A stretch of 64,000 nucleotides of DNA from Mimachlamys varia (lineage: Eukaryota > Mollusca > Bivalvia > Pectinida > Pectinidae). Positions 22,641 to 35,684 of the stretch are shown here, in pieces. The stretch's first letter is position 1, and each line of letters starts with the position of its first letter. Below the pieces are notes generated by a model. The model was given only the letters and a program-made list of their open reading frames with translations. It was not told the origin of the DNA and made no database searches. A program made the translations under genes and the position numbers. The stretch covers positions 52,843,186-52,907,185 of the forward strand of contig OX392529.1 in assembly GCA_947623455.1 (NCBI GenBank), in the 5' to 3' direction.

Positions 22641-25510
22641 ATTTTAAAACTGTTTATAGAGCTTTTCTTATTTATACATTTGGTCTGTGAATAACAAGTC
22701 AGAAAGTTTTGAGTAAACCTGAATAGTGAGTGTTTTAATTTCTGAACTACGCATAAATAAAATTGAATAATATGATATATTTGAAATTCTGACTACTCGT
22801 AAAAATTACATTTATGTGTTTTTTTATTTCGAATCCTAAACAGTGGTACGTATACGTAACAGTAGCAGTAGTTTGAGTGGAGACCTCGATCCGCGTTCAT
22901 TGTTGAATATTTTCCACCAAATTTTACATATCTCATGGCCACAGGGTGTATATGTCAAAGCCATTTACATAATACTGCATTTCAGACATTTCTAACAGTG
23001 CCCCTCTTTAAATATCTCCAAACATCTTCTGATATTCGACAGTGCTTCATGCTTCATAAAAGCAATTTCACATGTGCAGGTATTTCAATTTATTTGAAGG
23101 AATGTCAAAATTTTCTTTTGATTCTGGATCTATTTTGGAGGAAATAAATGTGAATTACACGGTTAAAAACTCCTACTTTTACGGTTTGCTACTGCTTAAG
23201 AAGTGGAGGCAGTTATCTGTTTTTGAATGCTCGCGAATAAATTCATGAAATATTGATCAGAATGAAATATGGCGTATAGAAAAAAAACCTGGTTTTTCAC
23301 AATTATGTAAATGAATTGGAGAAAAGAGGGAATGTATGTGAATTCTCCGTTTCTTATTTATTAACTTTTTATTTTATTTGATCCTGGCTCCAACATGTCC
23401 CGCAGGCAAGTGATCCTGGACGCCAGGAAAAACCGTGACCTGGAAAATCCTTCAGAAATACTGTACTAATTCACCTCAATGGAACGGGATGGAGAAGGTA
23501 GATGTTCTTACGTTTTGAAAACATCTAGTTTTTTATAGTTTTTAAAATATAAAGGTGTTCATTCATAAAGTTTAAGATTTTTTAGATACCTTGATTAAAG
23601 CAATAATTGTTTACAATGGTTTAAAATATGTTAATCTGGCTTTTGAAATAATAGTTTATTTTTATATCATAAATTCTTCTGTGAAAACTTTCTGTCCGAA
23701 CAGGATACAAATCTGAAAATACATTGCAAGTGTAATATCATCTTATTATGGGGGATAGATCTAGAGATCAAATTAATGTTTAGTCACAACTATAGCCACG
23801 CAACGTAACTTTTCCGGTCAGAAATCAATTGCGGTTTAATATGTACACCGTAGCCCCTTTGTTTTAGTACAGGATAGCAGTCTACTGCTCGGCTCCAGTA
23901 GGCTTTCTCTCCTACCCGGAGTATTTGACGAGGACTTACAAATATACCTGCTCTAAGCTCCCAGATAAAGCCCCGAGAGACAACAGAAGATAAATTCTAC
24001 CAGTAAAACTTCTCCCGAACAGTACGGGACCCTAGCTGACCCCAGCCGACCCTGAATCATCAATCTGAAGGGTTATGTTGACAAATGACCCATCATCACC
24101 GCAGGTGCCCCCTCACCAGGTAGGTGTGCGCCCAGGTAGGTGATCATAACAATGATTAGTAAGGATCACTACCTTGGATTTTACCTGTCTGCTCCGACAG
24201 ACAAATTATTCCCTGTTGTCTTTTTTCATTATAGTAAACAAAGAATTTTTCGCCCTTTTAACGAGCATGTGAATTTTTTTTTCGTTTGATAATAAAGAAA
24301 AATTAGTTATGGATCTTTTAAGAAAGATAATAAAGTTGCTTTTTTTTATGTACACATTATTACAAATAATATCAAAGAAAACAAATATTTCTATGCAAAT
24401 GTGTTTTGCCAGCGTTCACAATGCCATAAGTGCCACATTGCTGATCTCCAGATACATCTGGCCCTTATCTTTAAAATGGTTACTGTACGTAGGTGTCATA
24501 GCGAATTGGATACTTCAGCTGTGTAAATGTCAAATATATGCCGGCGAAACATCAAACTCACAAATTCAACACAAAAATATTTGAACTACATTAAATATCC
24601 TATTTAAATTCTGACAGATGAAATTCTGGGTCAAAATGACTTTGACCCAAGAACAACCCAATAGATGTTATTTTTCATTCGTGCTGACCGGCCTAAAGTT
24701 GGGTCGGTCTGTCACTGGCGTGTCGTTAACTGTTTTTGTAGGTAAAGCCATGAGTCGGAGGTGTTTAAGTTGTCTGTAAACCGGGAATCTGCCAAGACGT
24801 TACATAAACAGATCTCTTGTCAAAGCCAGGTGACAAATTCCAGATTACCGGTGACAACATCGGGGCTTACAATCGCCAACGTCAGACTTACAATGTCAAA
24901 GTGCGTGTCATACATTGGCCAAAAGGCCATATCTTTGTCCAATCCCAATCTTTTTAAATCTCTGGGGATAACTTATTTTTCAAAAACTGGACATGATACA
25001 CAGTTTCATCTACTTTGAGAAAAAATATTACCTGGATATTTAAAATGAGTTCATAACAATCGATAGATTGTGAATTTATACTTTGCAAAAAATCACATTT
25101 TATTTTATAAAGTACATACATTTTCTATCTTCAAACTGTTTTAAGCTTGATTTTATTCAGAGATTCTAAAAGTAACTCAGTTTTTCGGAGTCAATAAACT
25201 ATTTACAAACTGCTGGTAGTTATTATATATTTTTTTACGAACCCCCCATACCATTAAAGAGCCATTTGGAAATTCATTATTTGCTGTTATGGCTGTTCCA
25301 AAGAGAAGATAGCTATGAAATGTCATAAAATATCTGTTAAAGTAAAATAAAATGTACAATGACTTCCCTGATAGAGGGTGTCCCTTCAATGTTTAACCTA
25401 TATCTCTAAAATCTGTTGTGCCCTCCTCATTCTAGATTGTCTTGTGTTCGGCTTCTTTATATGACCAACAAATTTCCTGAATTAAAGAAGCCTATAGGTC
25501 CTTGGCAACT
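22641..25510. other. Non-coding stretch
   Basis: No supported gene. A short plus frame near 23387-23473 (peptide MSRRQVILDARKNRDLENPS) lacks an acceptor and is too short to call. A plus frame at 24761-25018 follows a good acceptor-like tract (CTGTTTTTGTAG) but has an in-frame stop directly after it. Confidence 0.4.
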
Positions 25511-25736
25511 TTGGCTTGGTTTATTTTGTTTTATGTCCTATTAACAGCGAGGGTCATTCAAGGACAAGCCAGGTTTTAGAGGCGAAGGAAAGCTGGAGTA
25601 CCCGAAAAAAACCACTGACCTTCAGTCAGTACCTGGCAAGTGCCCCACATGGGATTCGACTTACAACCCAGATGTGGAGGGCTTGTGGTAGAATATAGGG
25701 ACAACATAACCACTTAGCCACTGTGCCCCGCCCCCC
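25511..25736 (-). mobile_element. tRNA-derived SINE, near full length
   Basis: Read on the minus strand: head GGCACAGTGGCTAAGTGGTT (A box of tRNA-Ser/Leu type), a long arm, a B-box-like AGTCGAATCCC, GGGGCACTTGCCAGGTACTG, the core GGGTACTCCAGCTTTCCTTC, then TGACCCTCGCTGTTAATAGG and a 3' tail ACATAAAACAAAATAAACC. Layout is head, conserved core, unique tail ending in a simple A/C-rich motif, typical of a LINE-mobilised SINE. It lacks coding capacity and needs a partner LINE not present here. The family recurs at 20281. Confidence 0.9.
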
Positions 25737-26373
25737 TTTGGTAAATAATTACAGATTTGTTTTTAAAAATTAAATGATCTGTGTAAACTATGAATGTCCA
25801 TTATATCATAATTGAAGCAGGTGGACATTTTATGAAGCAGGTTGAACAAACTGATTAAACTCAAGACAAAAATTCTACAGAATCTGCGTTTATGATGGGA
25901 ATTCTAACAGAAATTATTTGCTGACATATTCGGAAAATCAACAAGTACTGAAAACTTTTCAATACAGAAAAAACAGGACATCGTAACGCAGGAATTTGTC
26001 AGCAAAAGCTCAAGGACCTTAAACTATAGTTCTTTTTCAGAAACTCCTTTGACCTTGAACTATGTCAATGACCTTTTGATGAATGTTTCTGAAGAAGAAG
26101 ATCACGTAGATAATGTGAACATATTACACCATGGAGACAGATTTCCAGGGCAAGATTGGACACAGCGATGTAAAATCTGATTTCATTCACAACAACATAT
26201 CTATACAAGAGTAAAAGATTTTTAGATCATTTGTTGTATGCACATTGTTTTAAATCCTTAGGGAATCAGATTAACCCCCTTTTTTTTGAAATCTTTCCCA
26301 TTTAAAGAAAGTCAGAGACTTGTACAGAAGTGTACAGCACAACATTGACTAGAAATGTCTGCCATTGTAATGT

Positions 26374-26465
26374 TTAAACCCCTTCACCCCTGCATTTCAT
26401 AAATGGACTATTCCAGCTTTTGAAACGGTAGAGTTCAAATGAGCGTTTAAGGGTGAATGAGTTAA
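26374..26465 (-). mobile_element. Foldback element, copy 5
   Basis: Reverse-orientation copy with TTAA at both ends: TTAAACCCCTTCACCCCTGC at the left and AAGGGTGAATGAGTTAA at the right. The inner arms are ACTATTCCAGCTTTTGAAAC and GGTAGAGTTCAAAT. The TTAA at both borders is the best support in the window for a TTAA target or terminus. Confidence 0.85.
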
Positions 26466-27245
26466 TATATTATATGCTTGGCTGAAATGGATGTCAAGTC
26501 ATTTAGACTTGGATCAAACATGAACATTTCACATCAAATATCAAACCCTCCTGGTTATAATTCAACATCAAACTTGATAATGATCGACAAACATTACATG
26601 ATATGATGTGATCCGATACCAGGGCGGATTCACTCTCCAATTCTACTCAAACTCCAATAAAAATACAATATCGCAGCCTGCAGCCACATACCAATGGACA
26701 TCATATATATGACCAGCTGACATCCAGCCTTGTCGGAGATATTTAAACAATTCATAAACACTGATCATTACATATGACATATTTTACAATGATCCAGAAT
26801 GTCTGTCAATACACCACAGACATCCCATCATCTATCTTAAGGAGCATCCGACCTTTTATTTAACTTATGAATATTTGTCAATATTTACACTTCTATTGAT
26901 AAGCAGCACACTGCTGGAAATCTTAAAAGGCAATGACAGCCTACTTACTTCTGTCAACAATTTTTTTAAATCCAGCAAGAAGATCTGTTGACTCCTGTAA
27001 ATTCTATTGCAGAATGGCAACAATGAGAATTGACATGTTTCTCTAATACTAAATAGTATGACTTGGTCCTACAATAATTCTGTTTGTAGGAGGTGTCACT
27101 TTGATTCAATATCACTAATAACGATTTAATGAAGAACACCTGACTTGTTTAGCTACCAGTGTGAGACTAAGAGAGATTTCCTGCTGATGTGACATGTCAA
27201 TATTGGACAGCACCAGGAGTTAAGGGGACATAACCCACACACTCA

Positions 27246-27259
27246 CACCAGGGGGCGCT
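27246..27259 (+). promoter_or_regulatory. CTCF-like site 1
   Basis: CACCAGGGGGCGCT matches the well-known bilaterian CTCF core (CCASYAGRKGGCRS type) closely. The surrounding 500 bp has no gene. CTCF exists in molluscs, but binding here is inference. Confidence 0.45.
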
Positions 27260-27488
27260 CCCATCTCTTACCCACCACAGTGCTACACTGTGTACATCTT
27301 CTGAACATCTATCTGTGACATCATCACTTACCACCCCTACAAAATTCTAAGCCTCACATCCAATATTTCTCTTTCTTCTTTTCTTCTGTCTTTCATTATT
27401 TGGGAAGATCTTAATTATTTAATGACAAAAAGTTTGCACAACAAACTTCTTTTCCCTTTCATCAAGGTAACGAAAACTTAAAGTTTCC

Positions 27489-27584
27489 TTAACTCATACT
27501 GTCATCCCTAAAACTCTATGATAAACTATTCTAACCTTTGAATTGGAAGAGTTTAAATGTTTCTTCAAGGGGTGAATGAGTAAA
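27489..27584 (-). mobile_element. Foldback element, copy 6
   Basis: Reverse-orientation copy: left end TTAACTCATACTGTCATCCC with a small insertion, inner ACTATTCTAACCTTTGAATT then GGAAGAGTTTAAAT, right end CAAGGGGTGAATGAGTAAA. Confidence 0.85.
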
Positions 27585-28225
27585 CAATTGAATATTGAAC
27601 TATTCTTTTTTTACCCTGACTTGCCATAGACTTAAAAAACCCTTCCAAACCTCTTACAGGATGTGAAATCAACATGTGATGTTTAGTGTCAGGGTTTTGA
27701 TGTATGTTTTGGATTAGAATCGCTGTGTTTTATATGCGATCTCTCACAGTGGTATGATATAACAATGTATCTCATTAGAATTTTATAAATACATGACATG
27801 AATTCCCTGTCTACAGGCCTAGGTCACCGTTTGCAGTGTAAGGCTCGGAGACAAGTTTCCTAACCTTTTCTCCATTATTATCATACGCCATTGACTGTAT
27901 GAACTGGCAGACATACATAAAACATTTTGCGTGTCATTCCGCAGGGACATTTCACACACAAAAGGAAGACAAGCGAATGCACATGTTTAAAATTGAAGAA
28001 GTTTTTATATCTCCCAAAATAACCCACTAAAGGGTTTGACATTTGGGCTACATTGCCAACATTCCAAGGCCCTAGTGCCATTCAGCTTTGTGGGGGAGCA
28101 AACCGGTGATATTTTAGTGAAGCACCTTAAAAAGTAAACAAAGGTCAGATTTGGAACCCAGAGGGGAGGTTCCAAAGGAAAAAAGAACGGAAAACAGTAA
28201 AGTATCACCGTAGCTTTATACGTCA

Positions 28226-28237
28226 CCACTAGGGGGC
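28226..28237 (+). promoter_or_regulatory. CTCF-like site 2 (partial core)
   Basis: CCACTAGGGGGC matches the first twelve positions of the CTCF core, but CTT follows in place of GCT. It has the same orientation as the site 980 bp upstream. Confidence 0.3.
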
Positions 28238-28632
28238 CTTTTCTTCTCCTCAACAAAAATGGCCTACATTGATCTAATGAATATGAAGAGGTTTGATAAA
28301 CACACAATCCCCATATCAAAGGATAAAATGTACTTCAGTTTTAAAGAATAGCTTCTTAAATTCAATACTATATGGTGAAGGATCTTGATGTGCGCGATAC
28401 AATGACACTATATTTACATCATTAAAGGCCATTTAGATATATACGGCTAGTCTATTTGAAAAAAGAAATTGGTATAGAATATTGAGAAGTACTCTACCCC
28501 TTTTCTCATCCACAAACATATTCAAATTGTTTATTTTCTGCATGCAGAGTTTACAAATATCCTAACCACAAATATCTTATAAATAATAACATTGCTCAAT
28601 TATCATCCTTTTTACAATCTTCTAGACAAATA

Positions 28633-28815
28633 ATGGATAAAAATCTTGTCAAGGCCTTAAATTTTCACCACAAACATTCAGCCTTAAAGTATAGCAACGT
28701 TATAACACCCCGCCGCCGACTTGTCGAAGACCAGAAGGTTTTAACACACAATAGACAAGATGAGTATTTAGATAATAATCTTTTAAAGATTTCACTGGAC
28801 TCAGATGACCCATAA
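28633..28815 (+). CDS. Candidate ORF, 60 aa, unknown
   Basis: ATG at 28633, stop TAA 28813-28815. The peptide MDKNLVKALNFHHKHSALKY.. continues through PRRRLVEDQKV to an acidic end LKISLDSDDP. It is strongly charged and soluble in character, unusual for chance frames in AT-rich DNA, with about 57% purines at codon position 1. It is the first of three successive plus-strand frames (28633, 28833, 29067) that could be exons or a decayed, frame-broken gene. A 99-codon minus-strand frame (28665-28964) overlaps and competes. No family recognised. Confidence 0.25.
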   Translation: MDKNLVKALNFHHKHSALKYSNVITPRRRLVEDQKVLTHNRQDEYLDNNLLKISLDSDDP

Positions 28816-28832
28816 ACAAATAAAGCACTCCC

Positions 28833-29021
28833 GTGAGAGATGCGAGATTTCCTGTCCTCCATCTTAATTACCGTCATTGGAAAGACGACACGACATGTTC
28901 TCTCTTGATATCGGTACTTAAACATTGGATGGATGAAGACGGTATAAAAGTCGCAACTTGTCACGAAAACCTACCGCTGAACGAGTCGAACCTCTTTGAA
29001 AACTCAATAAAGCTTGCATAA
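28833..29021 (+). CDS. Candidate ORF/exon, about 62 codons, unknown
   Basis: This frame has no ATG at its start (GTG 28833) and lies in a different frame from the preceding ORF. The peptide contains PVLHLNYRHWKDDTTCSLLI, then VLKHWMDEDGIKVATCHENL, ending SNLFENSIKLA and TAA. First-position purines are about 56%. The last 40 bp (CTCTTTGAAAACTCAATAAAG) is tandemly repeated just downstream (CTGTTTGAAAACTTAATAAAG near 29030), which includes AATAAA-like hexamers. It could be a terminal exon or chance. Confidence 0.2.
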   Translation: MRDARFPVLHLNYRHWKDDTTCSLLISVLKHWMDEDGIKVATCHENLPLNESNLFENSIKLA

Positions 29022-29066
29022 GAGAGCAACCTGTTTGAAAACTTAATAAAGTGTGTATAAGAATAC

Positions 29067-29252
29067 GTGGATTTGGATGAAAAACCTGTCACAACTTGGT
29101 CCTTATGGGTTTACACGTATGACAACAAACGAAACTCATTTTTACAGGTACTTGATACCGCGGCCCCACACAAGTGTCGCGCTGCGATACAGACAGGGTG
29201 TCCGGGGTATGTAACCCTACGATCGGGGCAGACGGCAGCCCCTCTTATCTAA
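29067..29252 (+). CDS. Candidate ORF/exon, about 61 codons, unknown
   Basis: An open plus frame starting from GTG with peptide VDLDEKPVTTWSLWVYTYDN then NKRNSFLQVLDTAAPHKCRA and ending GQTAAPLI. An internal acceptor-like tract (CTCATTTTTACAG, AG at 29146-29147) would start an exon at VLDTAAPHKC. The second half is clearly GC-richer than its surroundings. First-position purines are near 53%, not decisive. Confidence 0.15.
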   Translation: MDLDEKPVTTWSLWVYTYDNKRNSFLQVLDTAAPHKCRAAIQTGCPGYVTLRSGQTAAPLI

Positions 29253-32200
29253 CATGTTATTACTGAACCCTCTCCACAATGTCGCTTTGCTGAGCATTTT
29301 AAATAGGTGTCAAAACACAGACACATTTTTGTGTTAACCTCTCAAACAATTAAGGTAAATATGTTTGATTTTTCATTGAATCTTAAAACACAAAAAGAGG
29401 TATGAGATTAGCACAAAAACCTTATGAATGAATCTTTTATATCATGTGATTTCATATAACTACCTATTGAGGACTTGCAAACTGATTCAACATACATTTC
29501 TTTGATCTTATACGGGCTGACCTTTGACTTTTGAAAGAATCAGTTTCCTTTGAAAATGACTGTTGGTACAATTGTAGAAATATCACTGCACTTGTAACTT
29601 TAACAGTCATGGGAAAAAAAACAAACAAACAAACTTCAAACATGGAAACTATGAATTATGAATTTTAGAGATTTGACAACAATGAAATTTAAAGGATATG
29701 CAAAAGATATAAATCTCCGGTTCGGTGTGTAATCACATGTGAATGCATATGTCAGATTTCTTTTTTTAAGAGAAATTGTTCAATTCTACCAGTAGATACT
29801 GTGAAATTGTTTGCCATCTGATGAAGACAGATTTGACAGGAGTAATTTAGTCTGGGGTAGTTCCAGTGACAATTGTAAATGTCAGGTTTGAGATCAAAGC
29901 TCCCCCTGCACCCAAACCACAGGAAGCTGGGCTGGTTTACCCTGCCAAAATTTATCTCCCCAATTATTCCTATATTTTATATAATAGCCCTAACCCCTCC
30001 CCGTGAATGCCTTTCCTATGATAGGTCTTTAATCATAAGGTCGACAGCCAAACTTTCAAACCAATTACCGCTGTATTTTGAATATCCCCTCTTTCGACTT
30101 TATACACTCCAGTTGTCATAAAATCCAGAACTACTATGATGTGGTAAAAATTCAACATTTCAGCCAAAACTTTCCTCCAATTCTTTTCAGAATTTTGCAT
30201 AATAGTCACCTGAACCTTCCTATTTTAAACCTACGTACGTCACATCCCAAATAAAGTGGGCGCACGTTACACATATTCTCAGGGAGCCAAACATCAACCA
30301 CAGTATTTATTTTTTAATAAAATTATGATCTCATCAACTTCGCCCTTTTCTTATCTGATGCTGTCCTTGCATACATTAAAATCCAAGTACAATACGCTGA
30401 CCAGAAGATTACACGATACACTCGCTAGGAAAAAGAGACAGAACAAATTTTCCTCACCTCTTCCTTTCATTATGACACTGTAAAAACTTTGTGGTTATTT
30501 GTTATGCAAATAAGCCCGGAAATGACAAAGGCTTTATCTAATACCTATGCCTACTTCATCGTCTGGTGCGAAATAAAACACGTACAAGAGACAGAGGTGA
30601 CTTAGGGGTTTTAAACGGTCGCCTTTTACACTCGCTCTCCCATATTTTCAGAAGAAACGATGACTGAAATTTGTTTATTTTCTTCTTCTCAACCCACTCT
30701 CCAATATTTGCCCAAAAAATAATGCCTTAAATTTTTGGTTATTTTCCTCTTTAATTTAATCAATTTTTTCTGCCAGGCTGAAAGGAGGAGTATTTTCACA
30801 ATAGAATCCGAGAGATACGAAAAATAAATTTCTAGCTTTTTCAGTAAGGGGCAAACTGAGGTGTTTCCAATTTTGAATAATATCTTTTGTTGTATGAATT
30901 ATTAAAACAATCCCTCTTTATGTATCAAACACACCCTAAAGCAAACAAAGCAAGCTAAACACAGTCCACCAACTTCCTGAGATCACCTGCTAATACATGA
31001 ATCTTACAGTATCCAATATAGAGGGACTTGTGTAAGGCTAATCACAAGAGAATGACATTATATTACTGTCAACCTGGAGTATATGTTCTGCTTTACAATT
31101 TTCATAAAGTGGATCAGACTTATTTTTAGAGGTATGAAGATGCTTCAGAAAAAGAAAATACTTTTCCCATTTTTCAATCAAGAACTGAAATATTTTTCTT
31201 CGCAGAAAAAAATTCTGCAGGTCATCAAAAGATATAACAGATTAAAGGTAACTTGTACCGATTAAAATGAGTGAAGCCTGAGGGGCCGGCTGTCCTCGAC
31301 GACACAAGTAAATCACTGTGTACGACGGTGAAGGCGTAACAATAGATCACTTTGATGTTAGGACAGAGTTACCGCTATGTTTTAATCCCATCATATCTTT
31401 CGGACTCATCTGATCCCACGTTTGAGCCATGTACACTTGCCACTTCCGTAAAAAAACGTGAAATCTTCATTAAAATTCTATGACTTAGCATTTTAACGAG
31501 ACAAGATCACTCATTCTAAAGTTTTTCTCTCCGTTTCTGTTGTTGTTAATCCCGTCATCCTCTCAGTGTCACGCCGCGGTACATACTTGTGGTATTACGA
31601 TCGTAATTGAAAGGTGATATCATTAGCGCCAGGCCCCTTTTAGAACTTTAAAGTATAAGGTGTCGACCAAATTCTTCCAGCTTTGTGTGGCAGGGTACCC
31701 GGGGGTAGAAGCATCAATATAAGAATGGCATTACCTGGGGTTCCTTTATTACCTCCCTTTGTTGGGCTGACTGTTACAAAGTAATGGATAACTGCCACCG
31801 ATGGAAGTCGATTATCTGACCGTTAACCTTTGTGTTTGGCTACAAAAGGTCATGGACAATATCACACTGGCTTTTGTGACATACAGACAAGGGATTAGAG
31901 ATTAACTCCAGTACGGCTGATCACTTGTGGAAGCATGATCTTTCTATATACAGGAGTACAATAGTCAAATACAGGATTTTAAAACCAAATTTTGCCGTTT
32001 AAATTGCTGGGAAAGTTTTTCATTGCATGTACATGCATTTCTTCTTCAAATTCAGTTTTCATATTCCACAAATTATCATGTTATAATGAATTGCTATGAA
32101 ACCCATCTCGTTGATGCACTGAAAATACGTTATGGCAGCGCTAAAAAAACTTAGCGGTGTTTGTCAGCAGCATTTTGTCCTCAGAGAATCCCTCCCCCTC

Positions 32201-35200
32201 AAGCATTCGTCACATGATAAATTATTGTAACTTCGCCAGTAATGTTTCTATTTTCAGCCTGTACTCGGAGTCATCGTCCAATTGAATTTCATCGTTAATC
32301 ATCAGACTTATCCCTGGGGTGCTAGACTCTACCCAGAAGCTTTCAAATCAATAGGAAAGACATCACTGCGGTGCCGTTATTAATAACCATATTTTCTCCC
32401 GTCTCTCAAACAACACCGTGCCTTATCTAATCAAATCATTTTGAATACAAATTGTCTGGGTGAAAAAAAATCTCTTGGGTTTAATTCCGTGACCCCGAAA
32501 AAGTCGTTAATGTGTTGGGTTAGGTTATAGCCCCCTCCCTCAAACACACAATCTTTTGGAGGCCCAAGGCAATATGTAAATCCATAGTAAATCCATAATG
32601 AAATTCTCCATTAATGATCCAATCGTTATATTCCATGATGCAAAATGTGTTATAATAAAAAAATGATTTTCAATATTCATAAATACATTGATTTATCACC
32701 CTATAGTCATAAACGATTCTCACCCCACATACATGACCAGATAAAGTTCTACCAGCATCAAAACATATATAACATCCTTCCAGAGGACAAAAATGCATCT
32801 CCAAATACAAAAGATTTCCAAACTGTTCGGTCAAATCTTTCTTTTGCCAAATAAAACATTACACTACGCTATAACCACAGATATCGATATATAACAGGCA
32901 TTATATTTCTTATAATATACAACAAGACCTGAAATGCAAGAATTTTTTTCCTTGAGATCTGACCCGACCGCAGCCTCGTATGACCTCCGTCCCGGCCCAG
33001 ACATCTAATCAGTATACAAGTCATCCTACCTATATATGGACATTGTATGTAGTATCTCTCGCGCATGGCTACCTTTCAATATGAAAATTTCCCCCTTCGA
33101 GTAATAATTCCCCTAGACATAATGGCCTTCAACTCAACAGAAACAAATTATGTCCCCGAAACACGCAAACTTTTCTGCCACTCAGACACAAATGTGCTTC
33201 GGCTTGTGTCTACGTTTTTACGCAGGAATCCCCGGTGTCCAACATTTTCTATCTTTCCGACAGAAATAAGGCAATATGCCTGCGATCCAGTTATCCCGTA
33301 CTCCTCTACTCTCCCCGGCGCCCAATAACATTTTCTCACATTGATTAGAAATCTAACTTAAGGCTCAATTCGAACTCTTTTGCAGATTCTAAATGACCTT
33401 CCTCAAGGAGAATTGTCTCCCGGGTGAAATGTACGGAGGAAGCCCTGGAAATTGCTGTCATGTCAAAGCTTAAATACATACAATCTGGATGTTGTTTTGT
33501 GGTTCGGGATACCAAAAAAAAAAAATTGCCTGACCAGAGTTAATAAAATGTTGTATTGCAATTTATTTGTCTTATAAGGAATCAGGTTCCAAAAATGGTA
33601 GATTGCTTTTACCGTATATATATCGCAATTTGTGGGAGCCGCCCATGACAGAGCAGGGGGATCAGCCAATATTTAAGGAACATTATGCCTACAGAATACT
33701 TAAAACATTACCATATATATACTGAGTCTTCTTAATCTATACTTTTCAGTTTGAATGTGAGAATTTTACGAGGTCCAACATATGGACTATTCCAAAACCT
33801 GTGCCAGGGATGAAAGCAATTCTAGAGAACTCTTGAATAACATATAATTTGTTTCCGCAAAACTAAATCAATATTCTCGGATAAGCTTTTAACAAATCTA
33901 CTTGATTCATTCTGTCAACTGTTATCTCAAAAACATCCACCATTCCCGACTCTAATACAGGAAAAGGGTCCGATAAAATCAAAATTCAACACATTTCATC
34001 TCCCATGATACCCCAGAATGAAAATTTAAAAAATATAAATATATGAATAAAAACCAGACCATGATTGAATCGCACCTCAATTATGTTTGTAACGCCATCT
34101 CATTGGTAAAACGAGGAAAGCTGCAAAAATCAATATTTTAAATGTCTTTAAATGGAAAATTATGTGAATTGAAAGTAATGTGTGCCACGCAACATATGGG
34201 CCAATATGGAAACTACAAATTGCTGGCGATTGAGAAGAGAGATATTTCACCGATTTTGACGAGAATTGGAAGTGAGAAGGCCTCATTGCTCAACAGGCGA
34301 AAGACAAAGACGGATACGGGCAAAATTAACTTTTGGATTTCGTCAGCATGATTCATTCAAATTCGTGTGAAGTACAAAAGCTCCGGATCTTTTAGAAGCT
34401 TGAATTATCATCAATTGAGGTCTAAAGAGTGTTTCATGGGAAGTGCCATGCCTCACAAAAAAATGCAGAAGTCGGTGGAAAAATTTTTACAGCACTCATT
34501 CATAATTGTAGGAAGTCATGCAATGAAAGGGGATTACTTTACAATGTACTATAATACCAGATTCAAATTGAAATGTTTCGATTAACTGACATTACATTTA
34601 TTTACAACGAGTTCAAAACAGAAATTGAACACAGCATGAATACTATAGAATTTCCATGAAATTAAACTTTTGTTGGTGCCCCCTCTCTAAACTCAGCAGC
34701 TTTCGATATATTTTACAACAATTCAATTTCCAATATGGCTTCAATGTTAAAACAGACCAACAGATTCCACTGAAATGTATTCCCTACACTAATTACGTTT
34801 CACACATGTGCAATTTAGTTGTATGCCAGAATTCGGAGCGAACCTGCTCTGTGTGGAAGGTAAAGCCCCATAGGTCTGTTGCTGGCACTTATATTGTCTA
34901 ATTACACACCCATAAAACATTTTTAAAACAAAAACCTTGCCAAACAATGTTACATAATTCCAGCTCGAGATATTTTTTTCTTGTGCATATTCTATCTGAA
35001 ATGCCTATAACTACAAACTTTTGCCTGCAGGGAAAGATATTCATGTGAAGAAATACCACAACAATACATTTCATTTAAATTTTGGCAGCTTCCGTTTCAT
35101 CAGTTGTTCCACGTGGATTTGTTTTCATGAGAAATAAATGCCAGTTTACACATCTGTGGCAATGTTTACTTTTTATAGAGCCGATTATGAGGAGAGCTTT

Positions 35201-35597
35201 TCCAAAATTACATTCATACAATGTAAACGGACTGCTCATAACTTCTACGGGCTTTATAACACTAAAAATAAACAGGCGCTGATAACACGGATTACCAAAA
35301 CAAACAGAGCTATGTTTTCACTTTAAGATGGCTAACAATCCCGACTTTCTATCTTATCCCTTGTACTACTGCTAACATTTATTCATGGATTATATGTCTG
35401 TGGAAATCCTTTCGCCGCGTTGTATGGAGATTATTAAAGTGTCAATATGAATTGAAGTCCATAACGGAAATCGGACTTTCAAAAATGTCAAAAATCGCCA
35501 CTTTACACTGTGAATTTTACCACCCTGAACGATACTAAATCTGTAGCTTGTTCCTCTGGACTCAAAGAGCTCTACCACTGATGCCCATCCTGTTGTC
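29253..35597. other. Long stretch with almost no recognised features
   Basis: About 6 kb of AT-rich DNA without a recognised gene, tandem array or SINE. A remnant resembling the right half of the foldback family (TATGGACTATTCCAAAACCT, 33781-33800, then GCCAGGGATGAAAG) suggests a deleted copy. The opposed frames at 33065-33328 (+) and 33148-33339 (-) mirror each other and are not called. Confidence 0.4.
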
Positions 35598-35684
35598 TTA
35601 ACCCATTGACCCCTGAAATTTCATAATGGACTATTCCAAACCTTTGAATCGGAAGAGTTTAAACATGTCTTCAGGGGTGTATAT
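35598..35684 (-). mobile_element. Foldback element, copy 7
   Basis: Reverse-orientation copy beginning TTAACCCATTGACCCCTGAA, with ATGGACTATTCCAAACCTTT, GAATCGGAAGAGTTTAAAC and right arm TCTTCAGGGGTGTATATA. The terminal GAATGAGTT part is mutated. Confidence 0.85.

Noticed and set aside
33781..33815. Eleventh foldback copy.
   Set aside because: Only about 20 bases (TATGGACTATTCCAAAACCT) match the family and the palindrome is lost. It may be a deletion remnant but is too short to call.
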